A stretch of DNA of 13,127 nt from an uncultured Bacillota bacterium (GCA_937897315.1 CALCNS010000074.1:1-13127), one strand, 5' to 3'. Counted from the first letter of the stretch, positions 1 through 7,369 are shown. Made by a program: numbers and translations. The notes: generated from the sequence alone by a model not told the origin.

Positions 1-47
1 GACCACCGAGATCTACACTCTTTCCCTACACGACGCTCTTCCGATCT
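1..47 (+). other. Illumina TruSeq universal (P5) adapter, assembly artefact
   Basis: The first 47 bases match the 3' 47 bases of the 58-base Illumina TruSeq universal adapter, including ACACTCTTTCCCTACACGAC and the terminal GCTCTTCCGATCT. This is not genomic DNA. It adds a false C-terminus (DRKSVV, then a stop) to the truncated oxidoreductase alpha-subunit gene next to it. Genomic sequence begins at about base 48. Confidence 0.98.
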
Positions 48-691
48 GGAGCGACTCCGTCTAAAGGAGCGTCGTATGGTTTGTACTCGGAAGGTGGTAG
101 TGTGGTTTTAGATCGGTCAATCACCTCGTAAGTACCCGGTTCGGGAATTTCAATACGTTCTCGCATATGACCCACAATTTCATCAAACAATAAGATAACG
201 GGTATGCGATATTTCTCTGACAAGTTGAAAGCCCGCACCGTGACATCGAAACACTCACGAACAGACGAAGGAGATAAGGCAATAATCGCATGATCCCCGT
301 GTGTTCCCCAACGAGCTTGCATGACATCACCCTGGGCTGGTGCAGTAGGGACACCGGTACTGGGTCCACTTCTTTGAACGTTAACAACAACGCATGGAAC
401 TTCTGTCATCACAGCATAACCTAAGTTTTCCTGCTTTAACGAAAATCCTGGGCCAGACGTTGCGGTCATAGACTTCTTACCAGTTAAGCTTGCTCCAATG
501 GTTGCGCCCATGCTGGAGATCTCATCTTCCATTTGAATAAAGTATCCACCGATTTTCGGTAAAGCTTCGGCTAATAATTCCGCGATTTCTGTAGAAGGAG
601 TAATGGGATATCCGGCATAAAAGCCAATACCCGCAGCTAAAGCTCCGGCTACACAAGCCTCATTGCCTTGCATCAGTTTTGGTTTTGTCAT
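48..691 (-). CDS. korA: 2-oxoacid:ferredoxin oxidoreductase, alpha subunit (3'-truncated)
   Basis: This is the N-terminal ~214 residues of the alpha subunit of a 2-oxoacid:acceptor oxidoreductase (KorA/VorB/PorA family). These cytoplasmic enzymes oxidatively decarboxylate 2-oxoacids to acyl-CoA using thiamine pyrophosphate and pass the electrons to ferredoxin. The pyrimidine-domain signature YPITPSTE is at residues 28-35. ATSGPGFSLK follows at about 78-87, then a GPSTGVPT segment at about 109-116. Family members are usually 350-380 residues, so the C-terminal domain and the beta and gamma subunits lie beyond the contig end. The ATG at 691 overlaps the ferredoxin stop by four bases (ATGA), which implies translational coupling. 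The substrate (2-oxoglutarate, branched-chain oxoacid or pyruvate) cannot be told from this part. The open frame continues to base 26, but its last residues (DRKSVV) are translated adapter and should be discarded. Confidence 0.93.
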
Positions 692-903
692 TTGGTTTCT
701 CCCTCCTGTACCAAATAGATTGCAAAATCAGGGCAGCGTAATTCACACAGACCACATCGAATGCAAAGTTCATTGTTCCAAACCGGTTTTCCATTCGCTT
801 GAGGACTCAATGCCTTCTTGGGGCAGAATGCCATGCAAATCCCGCATCCTTTACAGAACTTTTCATTGACAATGACGACCCGGTTTTTTGGATTGTTGTC
901 CAT
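688..903 (-). CDS. 2[4Fe-4S] ferredoxin, delta-type subunit of 2-oxoacid oxidoreductase
   Basis: This is a 71-residue protein with two complete [4Fe-4S] motifs: C17-x2-C20-x2-C23-x3-C27-P and C47-x2-C50-x2-C53-x3-C57-P. Residues 29-46 form the usual linker between the two clusters. The size and arrangement match the delta/ferredoxin-like subunit that precedes the alpha subunit in KorDABC or VorDABC operons, where it relays electrons from the TPP site to free ferredoxin. The ATG at 903 has a strong AAAGGAGG Shine-Dalgarno, which overlaps the stop region of the GntR gene 14 bases upstream. The stop overlaps the alpha-subunit start as ATGA. Regulation is probably shared with the GntR gene. It could also act as an independent ferredoxin, but the four-base overlap argues for a subunit of the complex. 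Confidence 0.92.
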   Translation of the reverse strand: MDNNPKNRVVIVNEKFCKGCGICMAFCPKKALSPQANGKPVWNNELCIRCGLCELRCPDFAIYLVQEGETK

Positions 904-917
904 AACAATTCCTCCTT

Positions 918-1889
918 TTAGTCTTCTTTATCTCGTAATCGTAATACCGCGTTCTTCAGTAGATTAATGGATCCCATATCAGGGCGATAGATAAACTCAA
1001 TGACTTCCAATGATTTTGATCCTGCCAAATGTTCAATCTCCTCTTTTCTGCCCGGGGACACCACAACAACTTCAACGTTTTCGATGAGTTGCTTCAGTAC
1101 TTCTGGATTTCTTGAGGTTGAACGCACAAATTTGAGTCCTGGGATTCCCGAATTTTGAATAGACCGAATCACATCTGTAGCAAATATATCACTAGAAGAA
1201 ATCAACCCAATTTTCTCACTTTTGGAGAGCCTTGCAATTTTTACAATCGTATCTACCTGTGGATCCTGTGCAATACCCAAAATATCCGATTTTCGCTCTG
1301 GTAGGAAATTAGCAACTTCATCTAGATGGTAGAACGTAGTTACAATCAAATCGGCTTTTAATAAGTTTTCACGCTTCAAATGAATTTCGTCAAGGAGCAT
1401 CGGTTCTACCGTAACACCAGAGCCCAATTCAATCTCTTTTGCGAAGTAATCGGCCTGCTCATGGTTACACTCCACAAAAACCAAATGTACTTTCTTGAAG
1501 TGCCCCTGACACTCTCTGATACACCCAGAAAAGAGACTTGTAAACTCTTCCAAAGTATATCCGTTATCCGCAGCCTCCTTGATCACATGATCAATCGCCT
1601 TCATGAGCGCTTGACGACGATCAATTTGCTGTAATCTTCTCTCCAAATCTGCTACATAGGTTCCACTTCCCTGTCGAGAGATGACAAGACCTTCTCTTTC
1701 CAATTCGAAGTAAGCTAAACTGATGGTGTTGCGACTAACCTGTAGTTTGTCCGACATGGTTCTTTCCGTAGCAAGACGTTCTCCCGTAGCTAACGCGCCA
1801 CTAAGTATCATACTCTTCAACTGTTCGGAAAGCTGAAGGTAAAGTGGCACTCCATTCTTTTTGTCTAGGTAGATATTCGATAAGTCCAC
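918..1889 (-). CDS. GntR-family transcriptional regulator with an unassigned sensor domain
   Basis: This is a 323-residue predicted DNA-binding repressor or activator. Residues ~12-80 form a typical GntR winged helix: a PLYLQL entry helix, GERLATER at 36-43, LQVSRNTISLAYFELEREG at 49-67 and the wing QGSGTYV at 73-79. The remaining ~210 residues show alternating strands and helices (hydrophobic strands near HLVFVEC, IGLISSS and VEVVVVSP), suggesting a Rossmann or periplasmic-binding-like ligand domain. It lacks the aminotransferase domain of MocR proteins and does not resemble FCD or UTRA. The start is a GTG at 1889 chosen for its AAGGAGG placed five bases upstream. It lies 14 bases before the ferredoxin gene and so probably controls the 2-oxoacid oxidoreductase operon and itself; this is inferred from position. 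The ligand is unknown. Confidence 0.88.
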   Translation of the reverse strand: MDLSNIYLDKKNGVPLYLQLSEQLKSMILSGALATGERLATERTMSDKLQVSRNTISLAYFELEREGLVISRQGSGTYVADLERRLQQIDRRQALMKAIDHVIKEAADNGYTLEEFTSLFSGCIRECQGHFKKVHLVFVECNHEQADYFAKEIELGSGVTVEPMLLDEIHLKRENLLKADLIVTTFYHLDEVANFLPERKSDILGIAQDPQVDTIVKIARLSKSEKIGLISSSDIFATDVIRSIQNSGIPGLKFVRSTSRNPEVLKQLIENVEVVVVSPGRKEEIEHLAGSKSLEVIEFIYRPDMGSINLLKNAVLRLRDKED

Positions 1890-2115
1890 ATTATCCTCCT
1901 TAAGCCAATTTGTTTCCTTGTGAATTGGTTGCTACTTGTTTCTATACCACATTTCTCTACATCTACCAAAAATCCCTCTAAACAAGCGAGATATCATTAT
2001 GTCTATTTTTGCCTACTGGTAAAAATGGCTCTATAAAAAGATCCACTTTGGATTACCACTTCCAATTTGGACCTCTTCATGGAAATGGACTAATCTACCA
2101 TTTCATTCTTTGAAT
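1890..2115 (-). promoter_or_regulatory. Upstream region of the GntR-oxidoreductase operon, two candidate promoters
   Basis: This 226-base gap between ymdB and the GntR gene has no open frame of note. Two sigma-A-like promoters can be read on the minus strand. One is TTGGTA-17-TATAGA (1969-1964 and 1946-1941), which would leave a ~45-base leader. The other is TTTACC-16-CATAAT (2023-2018 and 2001-1996). Each matches consensus only partly. Short dyads are present, such as TCCAATTTGGA at 2061-2071. These could be operator half-sites, but I cannot assign one to GntR. Confidence 0.35.
2035..2053 (-). terminator. Weak intrinsic terminator candidate downstream of ymdB
   Basis: On the minus strand a short hairpin (ATCCA stem, AAG loop, TGGAT) at 2053-2041 is followed by CTTTTTAT. 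The stem is only five pairs and AT-rich, so termination would be partial at best. It lies ~63 bases after the ymdB stop and before both candidate promoters of the GntR gene, which is where a terminator would be expected. Confidence 0.35.
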
Positions 2116-2898
2116 CTATTCCCTGATCTGAATTCGCTGGATTTCCGTTGTTTGGCCATTACTAGGTTGAATGCTCAATAAAACAGCATCCAACTGTCCT
2201 CTGCCCTCAGCGGTAACAAATCGCGTTGGCAAGTGGGTCAAAAACCGTTGTAAGACCGCTTCGGTATTGACCCCCAAAATAGAATCAAATGCTCCGGTCA
2301 TTCCAACATCCGTAATATATCCGGTTCCATCACCCATAATCTGTTCATCTGCCGTTTGCACATGAGTGTGTGTACCTATGACTGCTGAGACTCGATTGAT
2401 AGCATAGTTCGCCATCGCCATTTTCTCAGAGGTTGCTTCCGCATGAAAATCGAGTATTCGAATTGTTATCTCAGAAGGGATTTCTGATAAAATTCGATCT
2501 AGAGTTCTAAATGGACAATCTAATTCTGATAAAAAGGCACGTCCCATGAGATTGATGACCGCATACTGAACACCACTACTACCAGCCCAACTGGAAGTCC
2601 ATCCTCTACCAGGAGTACCTTCCGGATAGTTTGCAGGACGAATTAAACGGTCCTCTTGGTCAATTACATCATGAATCTCTCTCTGATCCCAAATATGATT
2701 TCCTGAAGTAATGATATGAATACCTGAATTGAACAATTGATCGGCTACCGCTCGATTCAATCCTTTCCCCCTCCATGCATTCTCTCCATTGACAATACAT
2801 TGATCAATTTGATGTTTCCGCTTTAAAAGTGGGAGGTGTTTCTCAATCATGCGGATTCCTGTCGAGCCAACAACATCACCAATCATTAGAATTTTCAT
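2116..2898 (-). CDS. ymdB: YmdB-family metallophosphoesterase (TIGR00282)
   Basis: This 260-residue dinuclear metallophosphoesterase resembles Bacillus YmdB, a cytoplasmic phosphodiesterase able to hydrolyse 2',3'- and 3',5'-cyclic nucleotides and linked to biofilm and motility decisions. All metal-ligand motifs are visible: GD8 in MIGDVVG, NGEN at 37-40, GNH at 66-68, LDFHAEATSEK at 149-159 with H152, and GTHTH at 175-179. The length equals the family norm (~260-265). The ATG at 2898 overlaps the stop of the preceding unknown gene by four bases (ATGA), so the two are probably translationally coupled. Linkage to rny is the classic rny-ymdB neighbourhood of Bacillota, although here one unrecognised gene and a terminator separate them. 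The family identification is secure; the in vivo substrate is not settled by sequence. Confidence 0.95.
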   Translation of the reverse strand: MKILMIGDVVGSTGIRMIEKHLPLLKRKHQIDQCIVNGENAWRGKGLNRAVADQLFNSGIHIITSGNHIWDQREIHDVIDQEDRLIRPANYPEGTPGRGWTSSWAGSSGVQYAVINLMGRAFLSELDCPFRTLDRILSEIPSEITIRILDFHAEATSEKMAMANYAINRVSAVIGTHTHVQTADEQIMGDGTGYITDVGMTGAFDSILGVNTEAVLQRFLTHLPTRFVTAEGRGQLDAVLLSIQPSNGQTTEIQRIQIRE

Positions 2899-3431
2899 TT
2901 GTCTATTTTTACCCCACCATTCGTATTGCTCATCTGATGAACATAAATCGTATCCGTATCTCTAAAAGCGCGAATCGACTCATAATCACCTTGAACCACA
3001 TATTGATACAGAGTCTGGTATAACTGGTTGTGCTGAGCATACTGATCAAAATTCAGTTCAGGGATTTCCTCCCAATCGCTATCCTCAGCAAAATAGCGAT
3101 CAAATAAGTCGACCATACATTTTATTTCTGATTGACTTAGAGTGCGTAAGTCCCTTTTTACCTTAAGTTTTTTCTGGAAGGGGTTGTTCAATTGCTCCAC
3201 CAGGAAAATAACCGGTCGAACTGGTTCGAGTTGGTGGAAAAACTTTAACCCGCTCTTTAGCTTGTGCAATGCTGTAAGATGATCAAATTCAACGTCTTTG
3301 TCTAAGTAGACAAACTCAATGGTCATCGTTTTCTCTGCAGTATCGAGCGTTATCGCCGAAATCAACGGAAAAATAGTCATTGCCGAGATTAAGAAGGCTG
3401 CTCCCAGAGGCGCTTGTTCTGCTTGTTTCAT
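2895..3431 (-). CDS. Uncharacterised protein with N-terminal hydrophobic segment
   Basis: I do not recognise this 178-residue protein. Residues ~9-29 (APLGAAFLISAMTIFPLISA) form one hydrophobic stretch after a short polar N-terminus, consistent with a signal peptide or single membrane anchor; the rest would then be outside the membrane. The remainder is hydrophilic, with acidic and basic patches, no cysteine pair and no repeat that I can see. The ATG at 3431 has a GAGGTGAT Shine-Dalgarno nine bases upstream, supporting a real gene. Its stop overlaps the ymdB start as ATGA, so it is probably co-expressed with ymdB. Upstream lies the rny terminator, and I see no convincing promoter in the ~60 bases between, so expression may rely on read-through. 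In many relatives this place is empty or holds spoVS; this protein does not look like SpoVS. Confidence 0.75.
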   Translation of the reverse strand: MKQAEQAPLGAAFLISAMTIFPLISAITLDTAEKTMTIEFVYLDKDVEFDHLTALHKLKSGLKFFHQLEPVRPVIFLVEQLNNPFQKKLKVKRDLRTLSQSEIKCMVDLFDRYFAEDSDWEEIPELNFDQYAQHNQLYQTLYQYVVQGDYESIRAFRDTDTIYVHQMSNTNGGVKIDK

Positions 3432-3489
3432 ATGTTGATCACCTCATCATAATCAATTCACGAAAGAGATACAGGAACCCTTTATTTAT

Positions 3490-3524
3490 AAAAAGAGCAG
3501 CGTTCTCTCTTTGAAAACGCTGCT
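3490..3524 (-). terminator. Rho-independent terminator of rny
   Basis: The minus strand reads AGCAGCGTT, an 11-base loop, then AACGCTGCT, followed by CTTTTTAT. That is a perfect nine-pair GC-containing stem with a U-tract. It lies 12 bases after the rny stop codon and is one of the clearest terminators in the window. Confidence 0.9.
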
Positions 3525-3536
3525 TGATGTCGATTT

Positions 3537-4694
3537 CTACTTGGCGTAGTCTACGGCTCGAGTTTCGCGAATCACCGTAATTTTGATTTGACCCGGATAA
3601 TCCAGGTTCTCTTCTATTTTTTTGACAATATCTCGCGCCAGTTTATAGGACATGGTATCATCCACCTTTTCGGGTTTCACCATGATACGGACTTCGCGCC
3701 CTGCTTGAATCGCAAATGCTTGTTCAACACCTTCAAAATCATTTGCTATTTCCTCAAGCTTGTGTAATCGCTTGATATAGGTTTCTAAGGTTTCTCTTCT
3801 TGCTCCCGGTCTGGCGGCCGATATCGCATCAGCTGCTTGAACTAAGGAAGCGATGACTGTTTTGGTTTCGACATCCCCGTGATGTGCCTCGATTGCATGT
3901 AAGACATCAGGACTTTCCCCAAATTTCCGTGCAATTTCAACACCAATGGCTACATGAGATCCTTCAATTTCATGATCCACGGCTTTTCCTAAGTCATGTA
4001 ATAGTCCAGCCCGTTTGGCCAATGTAACATCCGCACCTAATTCAGCCGCCATCATGGAGGCTAAGTAAGCAACTTCCATGGAATGCTTCAAGACATTCTG
4101 TCCATAACTGGTTCTAAAATGAAGTCTTCCTAGCAATTTAACAATTTCTTGATGCAACCCTACGACACCAACGTCGTAAGTAGCTGTTTCACCGGCTTCT
4201 TCAATTCGTTGCTCCACTTCACGAATGGCTTTTTCTACAACTTCCTCGATGCGTGCCGGATGGATTCTTCCATCTTGAACTAATCGTGTCAATGCAACAC
4301 GTCCAATTTCTCGTCGAACTGGGTCAAAACCCGATAGAATAACTGCTTCCGGGGTATCATCAATAATGAGGTCTAATCCGGTTAAGGTTTCCAAAGTTCT
4401 AATGTTTCTACCTTCTCGACCAATGATTCTACCCTTCATTTCATCATTAGGTAATTCCACCACTGAAACTGTGGTCTCGGCTACGTGATCGGCTGCGCAG
4501 CGTTGAATGGCTAAGCTAATGATTTCTCTAGCTTTTCGATCTGCCTTTTCTTTTGCCTGAGCTTCCAAGTTTCGAATTAAAATTGCCATATCCTGTTGAA
4601 CGGCTTCTTCTGTGATACTTAATAGATATGCCTTTGCTTCTTCTTGGCTCATCGCTGAAACTCGTTCTAATTCGGCAAACTGCTGTTGATACAA
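3537..4694 (-). CDS. rny: Ribonuclease Y, KH-HD catalytic portion (downstream of an internal stop)
   Basis: This is the C-terminal three quarters of RNase Y, the membrane-bound endoribonuclease that initiates mRNA decay in Bacillota. The KH RNA-binding domain carries [15 protein letters not shown] (~88-102 of this piece). The HD hydrolase domain has the metal-ligand segment [12 protein letters not shown] and the upstream [14 protein letters not shown]. The C-terminus continues through the usual MVKPEKVDD ... [15 protein letters not shown]. This frame is continuous with the upstream anchor/coiled-coil piece and is broken only by one TAA (4763-4761). Independent initiation would need the TTG at 4694 or later ATGs, none with a convincing Shine-Dalgarno. 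So the two pieces are best read as one gene with a nonsense codon or a sequence error. The joined length from the likely AUU start would be 515 residues, normal for RNase Y. Confidence 0.9.
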   Translation of the reverse strand: MYQQQFAELERVSAMSQEEAKAYLLSITEEAVQQDMAILIRNLEAQAKEKADRKAREIISLAIQRCAADHVAETTVSVVELPNDEMKGRIIGREGRNIRTLETLTGLDLIIDDTPEAVILSGFDPVRREIGRVALTRLVQDGRIHPARIEEVVEKAIREVEQRIEEAGETATYDVGVVGLHQEIVKLLGRLHFRTSYGQNVLKHSMEVAYLASMMAAELGADVTLAKRAGLLHDLGKAVDHEIEGSHVAIGVEIARKFGESPDVLHAIEAHHGDVETKTVIASLVQAADAISAARPGARRETLETYIKRLHKLEEIANDFEGVEQAFAIQAGREVRIMVKPEKVDDTMSYKLARDIVKKIEENLDYPGQIKITVIRETRAVDYAK

Positions 4695-4760
4695 CTCATC
4701 TGCTTTGTTGCGAACGAGCTGAATCTCTTGTTCTTTTCTAATTAAAGCTTCTTCTTGTTT

Positions 4761-5084
4761 TTAGATTCCTTCGATTTTCTTATCGAGGGACTCCTCTTTC
4801 TGGATGGTTCTGCGTTCCAAGCGCTGTAATTCGTTACGACGTTCCTTGATTTCCTTTTCCAAGTCCGATCGTAAGCGATGAACCTCTTCTTTTGCCTCTA
4901 ATAATGCTTCTTTCTTCTGGATTTCTGCATCCCGAATCGCTTTTTCCAATAGGGCTTTTGCTTGTTCTTTTGCTGAGCCTAATTGAGCTTCGTCCGTCTT
5001 TATTTTATAAGTCTTTCCGATAAACCAACCGATAAGACCTCCGGATATCAAAGCGACTATTGCGGTAATTACAAGTCTAGTAAT
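4761..5084 (-). CDS. rny: Ribonuclease Y, N-terminal membrane anchor and coiled coil (ends at internal TAA)
   Basis: This is the N-terminal ~107 residues of RNase Y. A transmembrane helix (ITRLVITAIVALISGGLIGW) anchors the enzyme in the membrane. It is followed by a long charged coiled coil with many E, K and R residues, ending at LDKKIEGI and a TAA. Translating past the TAA in the same frame gives [20 protein letters not shown] and then the catalytic piece, exactly as an intact RNase Y coiled coil would run. I place the start at an ATT (5084-5082), eight bases after GGAGG, because it gives a family-like N-terminus. An upstream in-frame TTG at 5141 would add 19 residues but has no ribosome-binding site. 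The reading frame sits behind a good promoter overlapping the recX stop. Confidence 0.85.
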   Translation of the reverse strand: MTRLVITAIVALISGGLIGWFIGKTYKIKTDEAQLGSAKEQAKALLEKAIRDAEIQKKEALLEAKEEVHRLRSDLEKEIKERRNELQRLERRTIQKEESLDKKIEGI

Positions 5085-5097
5085 AAGTAACACCTCC
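5082..5097 (-). promoter_or_regulatory. rny ribosome-binding site with probable AUU start
   Basis: On the minus strand GGAGG (5097-5093) is followed after eight bases by ATT (5084-5082), in frame with RNase Y. No ATG lies within reach. The only GTG (5093-5091) overlaps the Shine-Dalgarno itself and cannot use it. AUU is a rare but known bacterial start codon (classically infC). A sequencing error turning ATG into ATT is the main alternative. Confidence 0.55.
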
Positions 5098-5176
5098 GAT
5101 GATTCAATTATCAATGAACAGTGACATTTCGATATATTCAAAAGAAAAATTCTATTTCTGATGTCTCTGTCTTTAT

Positions 5177-5205
5177 ATTTTACCTTGTTTCATCGGATAC
5201 GTCAA
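5177..5205 (-). promoter_or_regulatory. Sigma-A promoter of rny
   Basis: The minus strand reads TTGACG (5205-5200), a 17-base spacer, then TAAAAT (5182-5177); each hexamer differs from consensus at one position. The -35 overlaps the TGA stop of recX. It separates rny from the recA-recX unit and would give a leader of ~85 bases to the likely AUU start. Confidence 0.75.
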
Positions 5206-5708
5206 GATGAGGAATCAGTATTTTCCTCTATTGAGAGTAATTCCTCTTCAAATTTCTGCTGCTGAAGGGTGACTCGAATCACATTGGTAGAAAAACCTTT
5301 CCTTTGTAAGAACAACCAGGCTTTTTGCACAGCAACCTCTGTTTTTGGTTTACCTCTCAGCTTTTGCTGTAGAAGTTTTTGAACAACTTCGATCTCACGG
5401 TCATCTCCGATCTCCTTCATGACCTTAGTCACTAGCTCTTTCGCATATCCACGTTTCAATAAGGCGTAGAAAATTTCTTTGTTGCTCTTAGAACCCATTA
5501 GGTGATGGTTTAACCACAACCTACAATCTTTCTCCTCGTTTAACATACCTCTTGCTTCCAACTCTTTCAGAGTATCCTCAATCAGAGTAGTAGGATAAGC
5601 GGCGCTCAACTTCTCGTGTAAGCGCCGCTTGGATTGAGTTGTTCGTGTCAATAACCGAATGGCGTGCTCAAGGCATTGGCTTTCCGGTGTCTTACTCGTC
5701 TTCCTCAA
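5202..5708 (-). CDS. recX: Regulatory protein RecX
   Basis: This is a 168-residue RecX, a cytoplasmic protein that binds RecA filaments and modulates (usually limits) recombinase activity. The tandem three-helix repeats are visible: [22 protein letters not shown] near 13-34, a central [20 protein letters not shown] block, and the [13 protein letters not shown] and [14 protein letters not shown] repeats. It overlaps recA by 17 bases in another frame, an extreme form of recA-recX coupling. The start is taken as TTG at 5708, since no ATG is available near the recA end. The GAGGAGG there is very close to that TTG, so the exact N-terminus is uncertain and initiation probably depends on ribosomes finishing recA. 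Length and position downstream of recA fit the family. Confidence 0.92.
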   Translation of the reverse strand: MRKTSKTPESQCLEHAIRLLTRTTQSKRRLHEKLSAAYPTTLIEDTLKELEARGMLNEEKDCRLWLNHHLMGSKSNKEIFYALLKRGYAKELVTKVMKEIGDDREIEVVQKLLQQKLRGKPKTEVAVQKAWLFLQRKGFSTNVIRVTLQQQKFEEELLSIEENTDSSS

Positions 5709-6741
5709 CCTCCTCAGTTTCTTTGACTGAACTGCTTTTGGCTAGGTTCAGTTTGAATGCTTCGCGAATTTTCCCTTCAATTTCCTTAACTAAATCCGGA
5801 TGATCTTTTAGCATACTTTTCACGTTCTCGCGACCTTGCCCCAGACGTTCTCCCTGGTAAGAGAACCAAGCTCCGCTCTTATTGATGATATCCAACTCGA
5901 TAGCCATGTCTAAAGCAGATCCTACTCTGGAGATTCCCTCACCATAAATGATATCAAATTCGGCTTGTTTGAACGGGGGGGCGACTTTATTTTTGACAAT
6001 CTTAACTCGAGTTCGATTTCCAACTACATCTGTTCCTTGTTTAAGGCTTTCTATACGACGGATATCCATGCGCACACTGGCATAGAACTTCAGTGCTTTT
6101 CCACCCGTGGTGGTTTCTGGATTTCCAAACATGACACCGATTTTGTCTCGGATTTGGTTGATGAAAATGACCACCGCTCGGGATTTTGAAATAGCCCCTG
6201 CTAACTTACGTAACGCTTGTGACATCAGGCGAGCTTGTAAACCCATGAAAGAATCGCCCATTTCCCCATCGATCTCAGCGCGTGGAACCAATGCAGCTAC
6301 GGAATCGATAACTATGGCATCGATTGCCCCGCTTCGAACCAAAGCCTCGGTAATCTCTAAAGCCTGTTCCCCTGTATCCGGCTGAGAAATGATGAGGTTA
6401 TCGACATCAACACCTAAATGTTCTGCATAAACCGGATCAAGTGCATGCTCCGCATCAATAAATGCAGCGGTTCCACCGGCTTTTTGTGCCTCGGCGATAA
6501 TGTGCAAAGCTAACGTTGTTTTGCCGGAGGACTCCGGTCCATAAATTTCAATTACTCTTCCCCGTGGCACTCCACCGACACCGAGTGCAATATCCAAGGC
6601 GAGAGAGCCGGTAGGTATGACATCAATGTTTAACTTTAGTTGAGCCTCACCCATTCTCATGACGGATCCCTTACCGAATTGCTTCTCAATTCCAGCCAAA
6701 GCTGCATCCAATGCTTTCTGCTTATCACTATTTCCTGCCAT
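5692..6741 (-). CDS. recA: Recombinase RecA
   Basis: This is a complete 349-residue RecA, the ATP-dependent strand-exchange recombinase and LexA co-protease. The N-terminal polymerisation helix ([20 protein letters not shown]) precedes the Walker A motif GPESSGKT at 68-75. A Walker B-like strand ([12 protein letters not shown]), the L2/DNA-binding segment ([22 protein letters not shown]) and an acidic C-terminal tail ([10 protein letters not shown]) follow. The ATG at 6741 has an AAAGGAAA ribosome-binding site. Only 41 bases separate it from the STAS-like/HTH gene upstream, and I see no good promoter or GAAC-N4-GTTC LexA box in that gap. It may therefore be transcribed mainly from the promoter at 7370-7398. 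recX overlaps its 3' end. Confidence 0.98.
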   Translation of the reverse strand: MAGNSDKQKALDAALAGIEKQFGKGSVMRMGEAQLKLNIDVIPTGSLALDIALGVGGVPRGRVIEIYGPESSGKTTLALHIIAEAQKAGGTAAFIDAEHALDPVYAEHLGVDVDNLIISQPDTGEQALEITEALVRSGAIDAIVIDSVAALVPRAEIDGEMGDSFMGLQARLMSQALRKLAGAISKSRAVVIFINQIRDKIGVMFGNPETTTGGKALKFYASVRMDIRRIESLKQGTDVVGNRTRVKIVKNKVAPPFKQAEFDIIYGEGISRVGSALDMAIELDIINKSGAWFSYQGERLGQGRENVKSMLKDHPDLVKEIEGKIREAFKLNLAKSSSVKETEEVEEDE

Positions 6742-6782
6742 AACATCGTTTCCTTTCTATATATGAGTATGCTAATTATGTT

Positions 6783-7325
6783 TTAGGTAAGACTTTGATA
6801 CACATACTGCTTACCACCGTTGGGAAGTGTTTCTTCATATCTTAGTACGATATGTTTTTTGGCTAACTCACTCAGCCGATTACTGGCTGTATTGATTGCA
6901 ATTTGAAAGTAATCCGCCACGTCGCGAGCTGTCACCGACTTGCTTTGATGAAGGTAATTCAAAGTTGAAAATAATGGTTCTCTTAAATCACCTAAAATTT
7001 GCCATCTTAATGACTCCAACCGAATCAGATATAAGTTCCGTTGCAATAAAGCTGCAGCAATATTCTCTGCTTGATCATCCGTACAATTCTCTACCAAGAT
7101 ACCTTTATAATGATATAAGTCTGCATTCAGTTCGGCGAGGAGTTTAGCAACGCACTCATCCGCCCAAGAAAAATCCAATACTTGAACACCGGTAAAGTCG
7201 AGTATGACAACATCCATTTCTTCGTGTTCCAGAGACTGTATTATTCTCTCTTTTATTTGCTTGCCAAGTTGACGGGTTATTAAGAGTGTATGAAAGGTTG
7301 ACATTCGAATGATTCGTTTCTTCAA
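6783..7325 (-). CDS. STAS-like (DUF4325-type) domain fused to a winged-helix DNA-binding domain
   Basis: This is a 180-residue protein of unknown role. Residues ~15-95 resemble the STAS-like DUF4325 family. The signature MDVVILDFTGVQVLDFSWAD (about 37-56) is a strand, a loop and then the D/F-S-x-A-D-E/D-like helix start. A second strand (GILVENC) follows. Residues ~125-180 look like a winged helix: KSVTARDVADYFQIAINTAS then a recognition helix and LPNGGKQYVY as the wing. A STAS-like module joined to DNA binding suggests a regulator that senses a partner protein or phosphorylation, but this is inference. The TTG start at 7325 is chosen because GAGGTGA lies seven bases upstream; an ATG at codon 8 has no such site. 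It is the first gene after a strong promoter and directly precedes recA. I know of no standard name for this gene. Confidence 0.8.
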   Translation of the reverse strand: MKKRIIRMSTFHTLLITRQLGKQIKERIIQSLEHEEMDVVILDFTGVQVLDFSWADECVAKLLAELNADLYHYKGILVENCTDDQAENIAAALLQRNLYLIRLESLRWQILGDLREPLFSTLNYLHQSKSVTARDVADYFQIAINTASNRLSELAKKHIVLRYEETLPNGGKQYVYQSLT

Positions 7326-7369
7326 AGACGTATCACCTCGCTTTCATTGCTTACATTGAATACGATTAC

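Noticed and set aside
4761..4763. Programmed stop-codon readthrough or genetic-code reassignment at the rny TAA
   Set aside because: TAA, TAG and TGA all end other genes in the window and no known readthrough context or recoding element (for example a downstream stable stem-loop) is evident; a mutation or sequence error is simpler.
6742..6782. SOS (LexA) box upstream of recA
   Set aside because: I searched the 41-base gap for a GAAC-N4-GTTC-like dyad and found none; the A/T-rich sequence there gives only weak -10-like matches without a credible -35.
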